Positions 53,386 to 63,200 are shown, counted from the stretch's first letter. The stretch is 64,000 nucleotides of DNA from an uncultured Paludibacter sp. (GCA_937897985.1 CALCBD010000005.1:62001-126000), one strand, 5' to 3'. Translations and numbers: made by a program. The notes: generated by a model not told the origin, from the letters alone.

Positions 53386-53543
53386 AAACTGTCTTAAAAG
53401 TAATCCGTACGCCAATTGCCGGAAAAAGGAAATTTTCATAATGACAAATGTCGCTGTATTTCAGATGTTTGTGGGTTATGGGTTTTCGATATGGAAGGTA
53501 ATTTGATTTTACAAAGTTCGGAAAATTACTTTTAAGACAGTTT
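53386..53543. mobile_element. Candidate MITE with 19-bp perfect terminal inverted repeats
   Basis: AAACTGTCTTAAAAGTAAT (53386-53404) is the exact reverse complement of 53525-53543. The 158-bp element has a non-coding interior. It lies between the FabK-like gene and the symporter gene. The ends resemble IS tips but no transposase is present. An alternative is an unusually wide terminator structure, since a T run follows the right arm. Confidence 0.5.
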
Positions 53544-53615
53544 TTTTTGTGTCGATAGTCTGAAAACTTTAACTAACTGCCATTTTAAGTTCCGATATGG
53601 GTAAGTAAGTAATAG

Positions 53616-53639
53616 TTGAAATAATGTTTTACAACATAT
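53616..53639 (+). promoter_or_regulatory. Shared upstream element A, symporter copy
   Basis: TTGAAATA followed by TTTACAACATAT (53628-53639). The same blocks occur at 55319-55341 upstream of susC. The TTTACAACATAT block begins 137 bases before the -7 box here and 138 before it at susC, suggesting a common regulator site. Confidence 0.5.
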
Positions 53640-53725
53640 AATAAATCAATGTTCTGATTAATAGCGTAATAGTTGTATGTGTTGAAGTAAAAAAATGAGG
53701 TGAACTGACTTGACAATTGAATTAA

Positions 53726-53772
53726 TGTGAGGTAAAAAATTCGGTTCATTTAACAGGATAATGATACCTTTG
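53726..53772 (+). promoter_or_regulatory. Shared element B and -7 box of the symporter gene
   Basis: TGTGAGGTAAAAAATTCG (53726-53743) lies 39 bases before the -7 box TACCTTTG (53765-53772). The susC promoter has the near-identical TGTGTGGTAATAAATCG at the same 39-base distance. The element sits where an activator would contact RNA polymerase. Confidence 0.55.
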
Positions 53773-53816
53773 CAAAATACAAACAGAATTCAGTTTTTAC
53801 CTTTTAATCAGATTAT

Positions 53817-55253
53817 ATGGCAAATCACAAAACTGCGGCTGAGGACATAGTTCCTTTTGGTCAGAAAATTGCTTTTGGCTCCGGACATTTGGCAAATCAA
53901 CTTTTCCCGGCAGCATTGGGAATTTTTATGGTGGTTTTAGTTCTGTCTTTAAAGATGGATCCTTTCCTGGCAGGTGTGTTGGCTGCTCTTCCCCGAATTT
54001 TCGATGCCATTACCGATCCTGTCATGGGTTATATTTCGGATAACACACGCTCACGCTGGGGACGACGCAAACCCTATATTTTTCTGGGAAGTATAATGAC
54101 GGGAATTGTTTTTATGGCCATGTGGCAACTTTACCCCGAAAATTCACAGACTTACAATTTTTTCTATTTCTTATTTTTCTCTCTCCTGTTTTATACCGGC
54201 TATACCATTTTTGCAACACCGCTGATAGGCTTGGGATACGAAATGAGTTCCGATTACAACGAACGCACCCGGCTGATGGCTGTTTCGCAATGGATGGGAC
54301 AGATGGCATGGGTCATTGCTCCCTGGTTTTGGGTGATTATTTACGATCAGAATATTTATGCTACAGCTCCCGAAGGTGCACGCAATCTATCGTTTTGGGT
54401 GGGAGGTTTATGTCTTTTGCTGGGAATAATGCCGGCATTGTTTAATAAGGAACTCGAATTGCCCGCCTTACACGAAAATTCAAAACTGAACATGAAAAAC
54501 CTTGCGGCAAACACAAGGGATTTTATGGTTGGGATTAAGCAAACCATGACCTGCAAGCCCTTTATAAAATTGTGTGGTGCTACTTTTTTAATCTTCAACG
54601 GTTTTCAGACCATTGCTCAGTTTGCATTCTTTATTATAATCTTCTATCTGTTCAAAGGTGATACAACAGCTGCCGGTCACTGGCCTGCCTGGTTTGGTAC
54701 GGTAAGTTCCCTGGCAACCGCATTCCTTGTTATCCCCATCATTACATTTATGTCGCAAAAAATCGGTAAAAAAAATGCATTTATCGTAGCCACGTTGATA
54801 TCGATGGTGGGATATGCACTTAAATGGTGGGGCTTTAATCCGGCCAATCCATATTTAATGTTCATTCCGTTGCCTTTGATGTCATTCGGAATAGGTGGTT
54901 TGTTTACTCTCATGATGTCAATGACAGCCGATGTATGTGACCTTGATGAGCTTGAAAACGGAGCAAGACGTGAAGCAACTTTCGGAGCAGTATACTGGTG
55001 GATGGTGAAACTCGGAACAGCAGTAGCCTTATTAACGAGTGGTGCTGTTTTAAATCTGGTCGGGTTTGATCAGAATGCTGTGATTCAATCACCCGAGGTG
55101 CTGACACATTTAAGGTTAGCTGACATTATTATCCCTATCGTAACCGGTATTCTGGCTATACTTATTATATGGAAATATGATATTACCGAAGCAAAAGCCA
55201 ACGAAATACGTGAAGCTTTAAAACAGCAAAGGGCGAAAAGAACAGAATCATAA
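53817..55253 (+). CDS. GPH/MelB-type sugar:cation symporter (MFS)
   Basis: A 478-residue inner-membrane protein with about 12 hydrophobic segments. The signature of the glycoside-pentoside-hexuronide family is present between TM2 and TM3: DAITDPVMGYISDNTRSRWG followed by RRKPYI (~64-90). Further blocks include NERTRLMAVSQWMGQM (~145-160) and MSMTADVCDLDELENGARREATFGAVYWWMVK near the C-terminal half. It likely imports glucose or small beta-glucan oligosaccharides released in the periplasm. It sits upstream of the second susCD pair with matching promoter elements, so it is probably the inner-membrane arm of that PUL. Confidence 0.93.
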   Translation: MANHKTAAEDIVPFGQKIAFGSGHLANQLFPAALGIFMVVLVLSLKMDPFLAGVLAALPRIFDAITDPVMGYISDNTRSRWGRRKPYIFLGSIMTGIVFMAMWQLYPENSQTYNFFYFLFFSLLFYTGYTIFATPLIGLGYEMSSDYNERTRLMAVSQWMGQMAWVIAPWFWVIIYDQNIYATAPEGARNLSFWVGGLCLLLGIMPALFNKELELPALHENSKLNMKNLAANTRDFMVGIKQTMTCKPFIKLCGATFLIFNGFQTIAQFAFFIIIFYLFKGDTTAAGHWPAWFGTVSSLATAFLVIPIITFMSQKIGKKNAFIVATLISMVGYALKWWGFNPANPYLMFIPLPLMSFGIGGLFTLMMSMTADVCDLDELENGARREATFGAVYWWMVKLGTAVALLTSGAVLNLVGFDQNAVIQSPEVLTHLRLADIIIPIVTGILAILIIWKYDITEAKANEIREALKQQRAKRTES

Positions 55254-55318
55254 GTTTTATCAGATTCAACTGCTGCTTTCAGGTCAAATTATTCACAATA
55301 GAAAAAACGAAATAGGTA

Positions 55319-55341
55319 TTGAAATATGCTTTACAACATAT
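55319..55341 (+). promoter_or_regulatory. Shared upstream element A, susC copy
   Basis: TTGAAATA followed by TTTACAACATAT (55330-55341), 138 bases before the susC -7 box; the partner copy is at 53616-53639. Confidence 0.5.
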
Positions 55342-55428
55342 TAAATATCTAAATCATTAAAAACAAGAAATATAGATGTTATTTATGCTGTGGTATTACG
55401 TGGTAAATTTGGTTTAATGTTGAGTTTT

Positions 55429-55475
55429 TGTGTGGTAATAAATCGTTGAGAATAAACATAAACACTTTATATTTG
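55429..55475 (+). promoter_or_regulatory. Element B and promoter of the second susC operon
   Basis: TGTGTGGTAATAAATCG (55429-55445) is followed by a -33 TTG (55446-55448), a 19-base spacer and the -7 box TATATTTG (55468-55475). A related TGTGGTATTACG lies further upstream at 55389. The leader to the ATG at 55538 is about 55 bases. Confidence 0.6.
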
Positions 55476-55537
55476 CAAATGTAAACCGAAAGTATTTTTA
55501 ACTCCGGATATTAAATCTAATTCTAAAAACAAATAAA

Positions 55538-58500
55538 ATGAATTACTTAAGAAAAACTTTTTCAATCATTCTGTTTATAGTTGTAGCTCATGTTATTCAG
55601 GCTCAGGGTTTAAAAGTGAGTGGCGTGGTTACCGCGTCCGACGATAAATTACCCATGATGGGTGTAAATGTTGTATTGGAAGGCGTTCCGGGACAGGGAA
55701 CGATTACCGATTTGAATGGTAAATACAGTATAGTTGTACCTCAGGGTAAAAATCTTGTTTTTAAGTATGTTGGTTATAAGGATAAAACTGTTACCATCAG
55801 GCAAAACGAGATTGTAAATGTAGTAATGGATCCCGATTCCAAAGTGCTCGAGGAAGTGGTGGCAATCGGATACGGAACCATGAAAAAAAGTGACCTCACC
55901 GGTGCAGTAGCCTCTGTTAAATCGGATGCTCTTCAGAAAACTCCCGCGGCCGGACTTGATCAGGCTTTACAGGGTCGCGCAGCCGGTGTAACAGTCAACG
56001 CCAACTCCGGACAACCGGGTGCTTCGGCTACCATCCGCATACGAGGTATCGGAACTGTGAACAACAGTGCCCCGATTTATGTGGTGGATGGTGCAATAGT
56101 AAGTGACATTTCGTTTCTGAGTCCGAACGATATTGAGTCGACAGAGATTCTGAAAGATGCTTCTGCTACTGCCATTTACGGTTCGCGCGGTGCGAATGGT
56201 GTGATCATGGTCACCACCAAAAAAGGAAAAGACGGGAAAAGTAACATTTCGCTGAACGCCTATTACGGTGTACAAAACTGCTGGAATCAGTTGGACCTTA
56301 TGCAGCGCGATGAATTTGTGAAAACGATTATCGCCCTGAACAATGTCAATTCCGAAAAAGTATTCTTTAAAAATAACGGATTTAATAAATGGCTGAATGC
56401 TTACCGCATTTCAGGTTCACCTTATTATCCGGTTCTGGCATCGGCTGCTAATCCAAACGGAATGGATTATTCCACCGTTGAGACCAACTGGCAGGACGAA
56501 GTTTTTGTGCCTAATGCCCCGATTCAGAATTATCACCTTTCTATTGATGGCGGTTCCGAAAAAAATCTTTACACCATCAGCGGTAGTTATTTTAATCAGG
56601 ACGGAACCATTATCGGCTCTGACTACAATCGTTTGACTTTGCGTGTAAATACTTCACATAAAGTAAGAAGTTGGTTGAAAATAGGCGAAAATCTTTCGTT
56701 TATGACGTCCAAAGGGCGTAATGCCATGAATAATAATGCCAGTCCGGGCGCATCGGTTTTATCAGCAGCACTTGCAATGGCTCCATGGGATCCGACGCAT
56801 TATCCGGCAGGGTCAGTAAATAATGCAGGAAAAGATCTTAGCGGACAGATTGCTGCTTCATCAAACTTCCGGAATGTGACCAATCCGTTTTCGATGGTCG
56901 AAATGAGTGAACCAATGAACAAAGTGGAACGCTGGGTCGGCGACTTGTCAGTTGAAATTACTCCTGTTAAAAATCTGACACTCCGTTCGGCAGTAAGTAT
57001 GGATTTATCGAACAACTCGGATAAATTATTCAAATATGCCTACGAATATTCATCTTACGACAAATCCGACAAAAACTTTATATCGAGTAGCATGTCGCGT
57101 TACAGTACCATTATTTTCGAAAACACTCTGAATTACACAAAAGATTTCGGGAAACACAGTTTGTCAGCCATGTTGGGTCAGACCACCGAAGAATTCAATT
57201 ATTCTTCCATAAGCGGTTCGGGTGCGAGCATTCTGAATCCTACACCGAATAACTGGTATCTGTCACAAGCTACCGAAGACCGTAATTTTGCAAGTGACGC
57301 GGCTTATCGTACCCGAATGTTCTCAATACTGGGTCGTTTACATTATTCGTACAAAAGCAGATACATGGCTACAATTAATTTCCGTGGTGATGCTTCGAGT
57401 AAATTTCCCGAAAATCTGTGGGGCTATTTCCCCTCAGCAGCACTGGCATGGCGCCTGAGCGAAGAGGATTTTATGAAAGGAATTCCTAATCTTGATTTTA
57501 TAAAATTACGTGCCGGTTGGGGTCAAATCGGTAACGACAAAATTGGCTCGGATAGTTTTATTCTGAAGATGTTCAACGCAGGTCCCACATTTGTGGATTA
57601 TGTTTTGGGCGATACACAACATTTAGCCACAGGTGCTACTGTGCTGACTTATGTAAATAAAGGCGGAAAATGGGAAACTACCGAACAAATTAATGCGGGT
57701 GTTGATTTTGGCTTATTCAATGGCATGATAGGTGGAAACGTTGATTTATTTGTTCGTAATACCAAAGAAATGCTTCTTTCGGTGAAAGCTCCCGCACATG
57801 TAGGTAACCGTTACGATCCGGTTGCCAATGTCGGAACTGTAAGCAATAAGGGAATTGAAGTTACTCTGGAACATCACCATAATATCGGCAAACTGAATTA
57901 TAATGTAAATGCCAACTTCTCGGTGGTGAAAAACGAACTGACTTCACTCAATGGTGGCGACCGCGTTTATGGCGACCGCACTATCTCGGACGAAGGATAT
58001 GGTTTGTATACTTTGTGGGGATATAAATACGAAGGTATTTTTCAAACAGATGCTGAAGCCATGAGTTACCTGAAAGGATATACAACTGCCAATATGCCTT
58101 ATCATGCCGGAGATGCTAAATTTCTGGATATCGACGGTAACGGAAAAATTGATGATGGTGACAAGACCGACCTTGGTAATCCTTTCCCCTGGCTCACATA
58201 CGGACTGAATGTTGGTGCCGATTTCAAAGGATTTGATCTTCAGCTCTTTTTCCAGGGGGTCTATGGCAATAAGATTTACAACGCTGTACGCGAAAGGACC
58301 GAAGGTAAAGGTGATGTTGCTACTTTAGGTACACAAATGCGAAATGTATGGACTACTGCCAATCCATCGGGAACAATACCCAATCCTTACGGTACATCGC
58401 TCAACATGGAAACTTCGAGCCGTTTCGTTGAAAGCGGGGCATATCTTCGGTTGAAAAATCTTCAGTTGGGCTACAGCCTTCCTAAGAATTTGTTGAAAGA

Positions 58501-58657
58501 ATCTTTCGTTAACCGTTGCCGTTTTTATGTTTCAGCAAGCAATTTACTGACATTTACAAAATACACAGGCTACGATCCTGAAGTTGGCAGTGGCGTTGAT
58601 TATGGTAATTATCCACAGGCCCGTACATTCCTTTTTGGTGTTAATTTAGATTTTTAA
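55538..58657 (+). CDS. susC: SusC-family TonB-dependent transporter of the beta-glucan PUL
   Basis: A 1039-residue protein: signal peptide (~1-22, VIQAQ), carboxypeptidase-regulatory-like domain (~25-95, SGVVTASDDKLPMMGVNV, YVGYKDKTV), the plug start LEEVVAIGYGTMKKSDLTGA (~105-125), the plug signature APIYVVDGAIV and EILKDASATAIYGSRGANGV, and a barrel ending in an aromatic Phe. It imports oligosaccharides with its SusD partner 27 bases downstream. The following genes (Big2 lipoprotein and Big2-GH16 enzyme) suggest a beta-1,3- or mixed-linkage glucan substrate. It is diverged from the first SusC in this window, so the two loci take different glycans. Confidence 0.96.
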   Translation: MNYLRKTFSIILFIVVAHVIQAQGLKVSGVVTASDDKLPMMGVNVVLEGVPGQGTITDLNGKYSIVVPQGKNLVFKYVGYKDKTVTIRQNEIVNVVMDPDSKVLEEVVAIGYGTMKKSDLTGAVASVKSDALQKTPAAGLDQALQGRAAGVTVNANSGQPGASATIRIRGIGTVNNSAPIYVVDGAIVSDISFLSPNDIESTEILKDASATAIYGSRGANGVIMVTTKKGKDGKSNISLNAYYGVQNCWNQLDLMQRDEFVKTIIALNNVNSEKVFFKNNGFNKWLNAYRISGSPYYPVLASAANPNGMDYSTVETNWQDEVFVPNAPIQNYHLSIDGGSEKNLYTISGSYFNQDGTIIGSDYNRLTLRVNTSHKVRSWLKIGENLSFMTSKGRNAMNNNASPGASVLSAALAMAPWDPTHYPAGSVNNAGKDLSGQIAASSNFRNVTNPFSMVEMSEPMNKVERWVGDLSVEITPVKNLTLRSAVSMDLSNNSDKLFKYAYEYSSYDKSDKNFISSSMSRYSTIIFENTLNYTKDFGKHSLSAMLGQTTEEFNYSSISGSGASILNPTPNNWYLSQATEDRNFASDAAYRTRMFSILGRLHYSYKSRYMATINFRGDASSKFPENLWGYFPSAALAWRLSEEDFMKGIPNLDFIKLRAGWGQIGNDKIGSDSFILKMFNAGPTFVDYVLGDTQHLATGATVLTYVNKGGKWETTEQINAGVDFGLFNGMIGGNVDLFVRNTKEMLLSVKAPAHVGNRYDPVANVGTVSNKGIEVTLEHHHNIGKLNYNVNANFSVVKNELTSLNGGDRVYGDRTISDEGYGLYTLWGYKYEGIFQTDAEAMSYLKGYTTANMPYHAGDAKFLDIDGNGKIDDGDKTDLGNPFPWLTYGLNVGADFKGFDLQLFFQGVYGNKIYNAVRERTEGKGDVATLGTQMRNVWTTANPSGTIPNPYGTSLNMETSSRFVESGAYLRLKNLQLGYSLPKNLLKESFVNRCRFYVSASNLLTFTKYTGYDPEVGSGVDYGNYPQARTFLFGVNLDF

Positions 58658-58684
58658 TCCTTTCATCTTCAAAAAAATATTAAT

Positions 58685-60247
58685 ATGAAACGCTTTATGA
58701 AAAAATATATTTTTGCGGCATCTTCGGTGCTTTTGCTCTCATTAAGTTCGTGTAATTCATGGTTGCTCGAACCATCGCCGGGTGTAACCGAATTAAAGGA
58801 TTTTTATACAAGTGGAAAAACTGCCATTCAAAATGTGAATGCAGCTTATGCTCCTCTGATGTGGGAATTCAACTCCACCTATTTTCCTGAGTGGTTCATT
58901 GGCGACGTTGTGTCCGACGATGCACTGAAAGGCGGACAATCAATTGGCGATATGGCCGATGTTTACGACATGGAAAACTTCAAGACCAATTCGAACAACG
59001 GCTTTTTACTCGATTTCTACAGGGCTCAGTGGCAGGGCATTCAGCGTTGCAATTTGCCCCTGAAACAAATTCCGCTAATGAAAACCGATAGTACGATGGA
59101 TGCACGTACTCAAAGCAGGTTGATTGGCGAAGTGAAATTCCTGCGTGCCATGTATTATTTCCGTCTGGTTCGGGTTTTCGGAGGTGTTCCGAAAGTGACC
59201 AATATCATTGAATCATCAGCTGACTGGCAGCAGTCACGTGCAAGTGCCGACGAGATTTATAAGTTAATTATCAGCGATCTGGAAGATGCAAATGCCCGTC
59301 TCTGGAAAAAGTCGCAGTATCTTTCAACCGATTTGGGACGTGCAACCAAAGGTGCAGCTCAGGCTATGTTACTCAAAGCCAATCTGTATACTCACAATTA
59401 TGCCGATGCAAAACGCTGGGGTGATTCCATTATGGTTTCAAATGAATACCAGTTGCTTCCCAAATATGCCGATAATTTTACGTTAGAAGGTGAAAATGGT
59501 AAAGAATCGGTATTTGAAATTCAGTACATGGAAGATCCAACCAGCGATTATGGTGATGGTTTCGGATTTACCCGCGGTACTTTTACCGTAATTCTTACCC
59601 GTTCGCGCTCCTCATTGCTGGGTGGTGGCTGGGGATTCAACAAGCCAACACAAAACCTCTACAACGAGTACGAAACCGGTGACCCACGCAGGGATGCCAC
59701 CATTCTGAATCCTACCGATGCTCAGATTGAAACTCCCGCGCAGGAAATTTATCTCGGAAGCCGCTATCTGAACAGAAAATACGCAATGATCAACTCCGAT
59801 GGTAGTTTGTACAAACTGACTCACCCGACCCGCGGCCCTATTAACAACAAAGTAATACGTTATGCCGATGTGCTGTTGATGTACGCCGAAGCCTGCTGTG
59901 AACTGAATAATTTAACTGCGGCTAAAAGCGCACTGGAACAGGTGAGAGCAAGGGCACGGGGTAATGCTTCGATTCTTAAAGCGTTTCCTTACGGAACTTA
60001 TACCGACAATCAAACCGACCTGCGGAAGGCCATCCGTCACGAACGCCGCGTTGAACTCGCTATGGAAGGTCACCGGTGGTTCGATCTTTGTCGCTGGGGA
60101 ATAGCCAAACAAACCATGGATGCATATAAAGCAGGTGAAACTGCCGAAGTTCAGGCACAAATGGCTACTTTTGTTGCCGGCACAAACGAATTGTTCCCGA
60201 TTCCAAGTAAAGAGATCGATCTGAATCAAATGCCTCAGAATCCATAA
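58685..60247 (+). CDS. susD: SusD-family lipoprotein of the beta-glucan PUL
   Basis: A 520-residue protein with a lipobox signal (LSSC, Cys near 23). SusD/RagB blocks are present: SWLLEPSPGV, EVKFLRAMYYFRLVRVFGGV (~140-160), KGAAQAMLLKANLYTHNY (~220), NNKVIRYADVLLMYAEACCELN (~395), RHERRVELAMEGHRWFDLCRWG (~455) and the closing LFPIPSKEIDLNQMPQNP. It is the surface lid and glycan-binding partner of the SusC encoded just upstream. The next gene starts 55 bases downstream in the same operon. Confidence 0.96.
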   Translation: MKRFMKKYIFAASSVLLLSLSSCNSWLLEPSPGVTELKDFYTSGKTAIQNVNAAYAPLMWEFNSTYFPEWFIGDVVSDDALKGGQSIGDMADVYDMENFKTNSNNGFLLDFYRAQWQGIQRCNLPLKQIPLMKTDSTMDARTQSRLIGEVKFLRAMYYFRLVRVFGGVPKVTNIIESSADWQQSRASADEIYKLIISDLEDANARLWKKSQYLSTDLGRATKGAAQAMLLKANLYTHNYADAKRWGDSIMVSNEYQLLPKYADNFTLEGENGKESVFEIQYMEDPTSDYGDGFGFTRGTFTVILTRSRSSLLGGGWGFNKPTQNLYNEYETGDPRRDATILNPTDAQIETPAQEIYLGSRYLNRKYAMINSDGSLYKLTHPTRGPINNKVIRYADVLLMYAEACCELNNLTAAKSALEQVRARARGNASILKAFPYGTYTDNQTDLRKAIRHERRVELAMEGHRWFDLCRWGIAKQTMDAYKAGETAEVQAQMATFVAGTNELFPIPSKEIDLNQMPQNP

Positions 60248-60302
60248 ATATTATAAACACATATAAAACTCAAAAATTTAATAACAATAAAATTTTATTA
60301 TC

Positions 60303-61232
60303 ATGAAAATCAAAAATTTATTTTTCGCATTTGTAAGCATGTCTGTGATATTTTTCAGTGCATGTAATTCCGAAGTATCTGTTACAGGTGTTTCGCTTGA
60401 TCAGGCAAGTTTATCGGTAGCAGCCAAAGACTCAGCCGAACTCGTTGCCACTGTTCTTCCAAAAGGTGCAAAAGGCGATATTACCTGGACTTCATCAAAT
60501 ACAGCTGTTGCCACTGTCGATAATGGCAAGGTAAAAGGTGTGGCTATAGGTACTGCAAATATAATTGCTTCAGTTGGTACATTTACTGCCACCTGCGTGG
60601 TTACTGTAACCAAAGAAGTGTTAGATGTTAAAAAGTCGCTTTCAGGAACTGAATACTATCCTTTAATCCTCGATGGTGTTACCGCCACTAAACTCGGAGC
60701 TAAAATCAAAGCCGATTTACGCCCCGATCAAATCAAAAAGAACCTTTATATCTGGGAAGTTACATTCAATGCAGGAACAACTTCGGGACCCAACTTCTAT
60801 GGCGAAGTAGAACCTTGGACCAGCTTAATTGTTGCCAATGTTGGTTGGTCAGGTGGCGGTTTCAATATCGACGATAATACTCTTACCGACAAACTTGCTG
60901 CTATCACGGCTAATCCGACCGGTTATTATCTTCATATCGGTATCAGAAGTAAAGGAAATGCAGTTTATGTGTTTGGAATGGATGGTCAATCGAATGCAAA
61001 ATTTGCAGTAGGTCCGACTTCATTCAATGATAACGGAACTATTATTCCTGCTATTGCCAATTTTTCACGTGATGGTGAATGGCAGGAAATTGAGATTCCA
61101 ATGTCAACTTTAAAAACAATGGGATTGTTATACAGTACATCGATGGGTGCTAAAAATATTTTGTGGTTCCTGGCTGGCGGAGTTTCAGGTACCACACTCG
61201 ATCTTGATGCTGTATTTATCTACAAAAAATAA
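60303..61232 (+). CDS. Surface lipoprotein with Big2 Ig-like domain, candidate glycan-binding protein
   Basis: A 309-residue protein with a lipoprotein signal (SACN, Cys near 21). Residues ~27-102 are a Big2 bacterial Ig-like domain (VTGVSLDQASLSV, ITWTSSNTAVATVDNGKV, ATCVVTVT). Residues ~115-309 form a beta-sandwich with several exposed aromatics (LYIWEVTFNAG, YGEVEPWTSLIVANVGWSGG, WQEIEIPMSTLK, ILWFLAGGVSG), as in carbohydrate-binding modules. It lies between susD and the GH16 gene, the usual place for a SusE/F-like surface glycan-binding protein, and shares the Big2 linker with the downstream enzyme. Binding specificity is inferred from the locus (beta-glucan). Confidence 0.88.
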   Translation: MKIKNLFFAFVSMSVIFFSACNSEVSVTGVSLDQASLSVAAKDSAELVATVLPKGAKGDITWTSSNTAVATVDNGKVKGVAIGTANIIASVGTFTATCVVTVTKEVLDVKKSLSGTEYYPLILDGVTATKLGAKIKADLRPDQIKKNLYIWEVTFNAGTTSGPNFYGEVEPWTSLIVANVGWSGGGFNIDDNTLTDKLAAITANPTGYYLHIGIRSKGNAVYVFGMDGQSNAKFAVGPTSFNDNGTIIPAIANFSRDGEWQEIEIPMSTLKTMGLLYSTSMGAKNILWFLAGGVSGTTLDLDAVFIYKK

Positions 61233-61309
61233 CTGACAGTTATCCCGAAAATAAGGTGTAGCAGGGTTGAATGTCCCTGCTACAATACAAATTTAATTTT
61301 GAACAGAAA

Positions 61310-62383
61310 ATGAAAAATTCCTTTTTCGTAATATCAGCGGCAGTATTATTCTTAAATTTCGCCTGCAAATCCAATGAACCGGCACCGACTGTTCTGGGTA
61401 TATCGCTGGACAAAACTTCTTTGTCCATTGCCGAAGGTGATTCCGCATCTCTATCTGTCACTTTTGTTCCAAAAGGATCGGGCGAGAAAATCGTATGGAC
61501 ATCGTCCAACGAAAAAGTGGCAACTGTGACCGACGGTAAAATCAGGGCCATTTCGCGGGGTTCAGCCAACATCATTGCAATTACCGAAACAACCAAAGTT
61601 GAAACGAACTGCAGTGTGACGGTGACACGTACCGATTTACCTTATCAGCTGGTTTGGTCCGATGAGTTCGACGGCACCACGCTTGATCAGACCAAATGGA
61701 ACTACGAAACCGGCGGCGGTGGTTGGGGAAATCAGGAAAAGCAGTATTATACCAACCGAACTGATAACATCAGATTCGAAAACGGGAATATGGTGATCGA
61801 AGCTAAAAAGGAAGATTACAATGGCAGCGCATATACTTCGGCAAGGATCAATTCGCTCAATAAGTTTGCATTTGCATACGGAAAAATAGAAGCGCGCATC
61901 AGTTTACCTTCAGGAAAAGGCACCTGGCCTGCGTTCTGGATGATGGGAGCCAATATCAATTTAGCCCACTGGCCGCTTTGCGGTGAAATCGATATCATGG
62001 AGCACATTGGCTCACAACCCACCATGATTTCGCATGCCACTCATACCTCCGAAAAAAACGGCTCCAAAGGAAATAACTGGTACAACAGACAGTACCCTTC
62101 CACTGCTGTCGAAAATAATTTTCATACTTATGCCATCGAGTGGGAACAAAAATACAACGAAGGTGATGATAACATCAGTTTTTATATTGATGGTGTGAAA
62201 AGCGCAACAGTTTGGGAACCTCATGTTAATTCTACAGTACAGCAGTGGCCGTTCAAAAGCGACTTTTTTGTTATCTTCAATTTAGCAATGGGTGGCACTA
62301 TGGGTGGTTCAATCGATGATGCGATCTTTGCGGATAAAGTGTTGATGAAAGTGGATTATGTCCGCGTATATAAAAGGAAATAA
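61310..62383 (+). CDS. Big2-GH16 lipoprotein, laminarinase/lichenase-like
   Basis: The ATG at 61310 begins a lipoprotein signal (MKNSFFVISAAVLFLNFAC); the longer frame from 61271 is rejected. The 357-residue product has a Big2 domain (~28-103) and a GH16 jelly roll (~108-357): LVWSDEFDGTTLDQTKWNYE, NQEKQYYTNRTDNIRFENG, TWPAFWMMG and the catalytic GEIDIMEHIG with Glu226, Asp228 and Glu231. The E-I-D-x-M-E form is that of beta-1,3- and beta-1,3-1,4-glucanases. It should act at the cell surface to cut glucan for SusCD. This is a different GH16 subtype from the CTD-bearing one at 22456. Confidence 0.95.
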   Translation: MKNSFFVISAAVLFLNFACKSNEPAPTVLGISLDKTSLSIAEGDSASLSVTFVPKGSGEKIVWTSSNEKVATVTDGKIRAISRGSANIIAITETTKVETNCSVTVTRTDLPYQLVWSDEFDGTTLDQTKWNYETGGGGWGNQEKQYYTNRTDNIRFENGNMVIEAKKEDYNGSAYTSARINSLNKFAFAYGKIEARISLPSGKGTWPAFWMMGANINLAHWPLCGEIDIMEHIGSQPTMISHATHTSEKNGSKGNNWYNRQYPSTAVENNFHTYAIEWEQKYNEGDDNISFYIDGVKSATVWEPHVNSTVQQWPFKSDFFVIFNLAMGGTMGGSIDDAIFADKVLMKVDYVRVYKRK

Positions 62384-62480
62384 AAAGCTATTATTTAAAA
62401 ATAAGCAATCCCGGCTGACTCATTGAAGTCCGGGTGATTTGTGTAAAGTATTCAATTGAGCTGTATCAAAAGAATTTTTT

Positions 62481-63200
62481 GAACGCAAATGACGCAAATG
62501 TCGCAAATTTAAGATTTCAGGTGTTTGTATTTTGTTGATATATAACTATTTGAAATTTAAATAAATTCGTGTTTATCTGCGTCATTTGCGTTCTTCCTGT
62601 TTCGACACAAGCTCACGTTATAGTTAGTTTTTAAGGTAATTTAGTTTCAGGTATCCTTTTGATTTGTATCAAGAGAATTATTTGAACGTAAATGACGCAA
62701 ATGACGCAAATTTAAGATTTCAGGTGTTTGTATTTTGTTGATTTACAGCTATCTGATATTTAATAAATTCGCGTTTATCTGCGTCATTTGCGTTCTACCT
62801 GTTCATGACACAAGCTCACGTAATAGTTAGTTTTTAGGTGATTTGGTTTCAGGTATCCTTTTGATTTGTATCAAGAGAATTATTTGAACGCAAATGACGC
62901 AAATGTCGCAAATTTAAGATTTCAGGTGTTTGTATTTTGTTGATATATAACTATTTGAAATTTAAATAAATTCGTGTTTATCTGCGTCATTTGCGTTCTG
63001 CCTGTTCATGACACAAGCTCTCGTTATAGTTAGTTTTTAGGTGATTTGGTTTCAGGTATCCTTTTGATTTGTATCAAGAGAATTATTTGAACGCAAATGA
63101 CGCAAATTTAATATTTCAAGTGTTTGTATTTTGTTGATATACAGCTATCTGTTATTTAAATAAATTCGCGTTTATTTGCGTTCTACCTGTCTCTGTTACA
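62481..63200 (+). repeat. Four tandem copies of a ~203-bp repeat with inverted-repeat arms
   Basis: Copies start at about 62481, 62684, 62886 and 63089 (spacings 203, 202, 203). Each opens GAACGCAAATGACGCA, and the first three close with the exact reverse complement TGCGTCATTTGCGTTC, about 105-110 bases later. The left arm is itself a run of CGCAAATGA-type 9-base units. The fourth copy is shorter and lacks part of both arms. No gene is visible in 62384-63352 apart from a possible weak terminator (62412-62436). Confidence 0.85.

Noticed and set aside
53386..53543. Intact insertion sequence
   Set aside because: Terminal repeats are present but there is no transposase frame, so only a MITE candidate is proposed.
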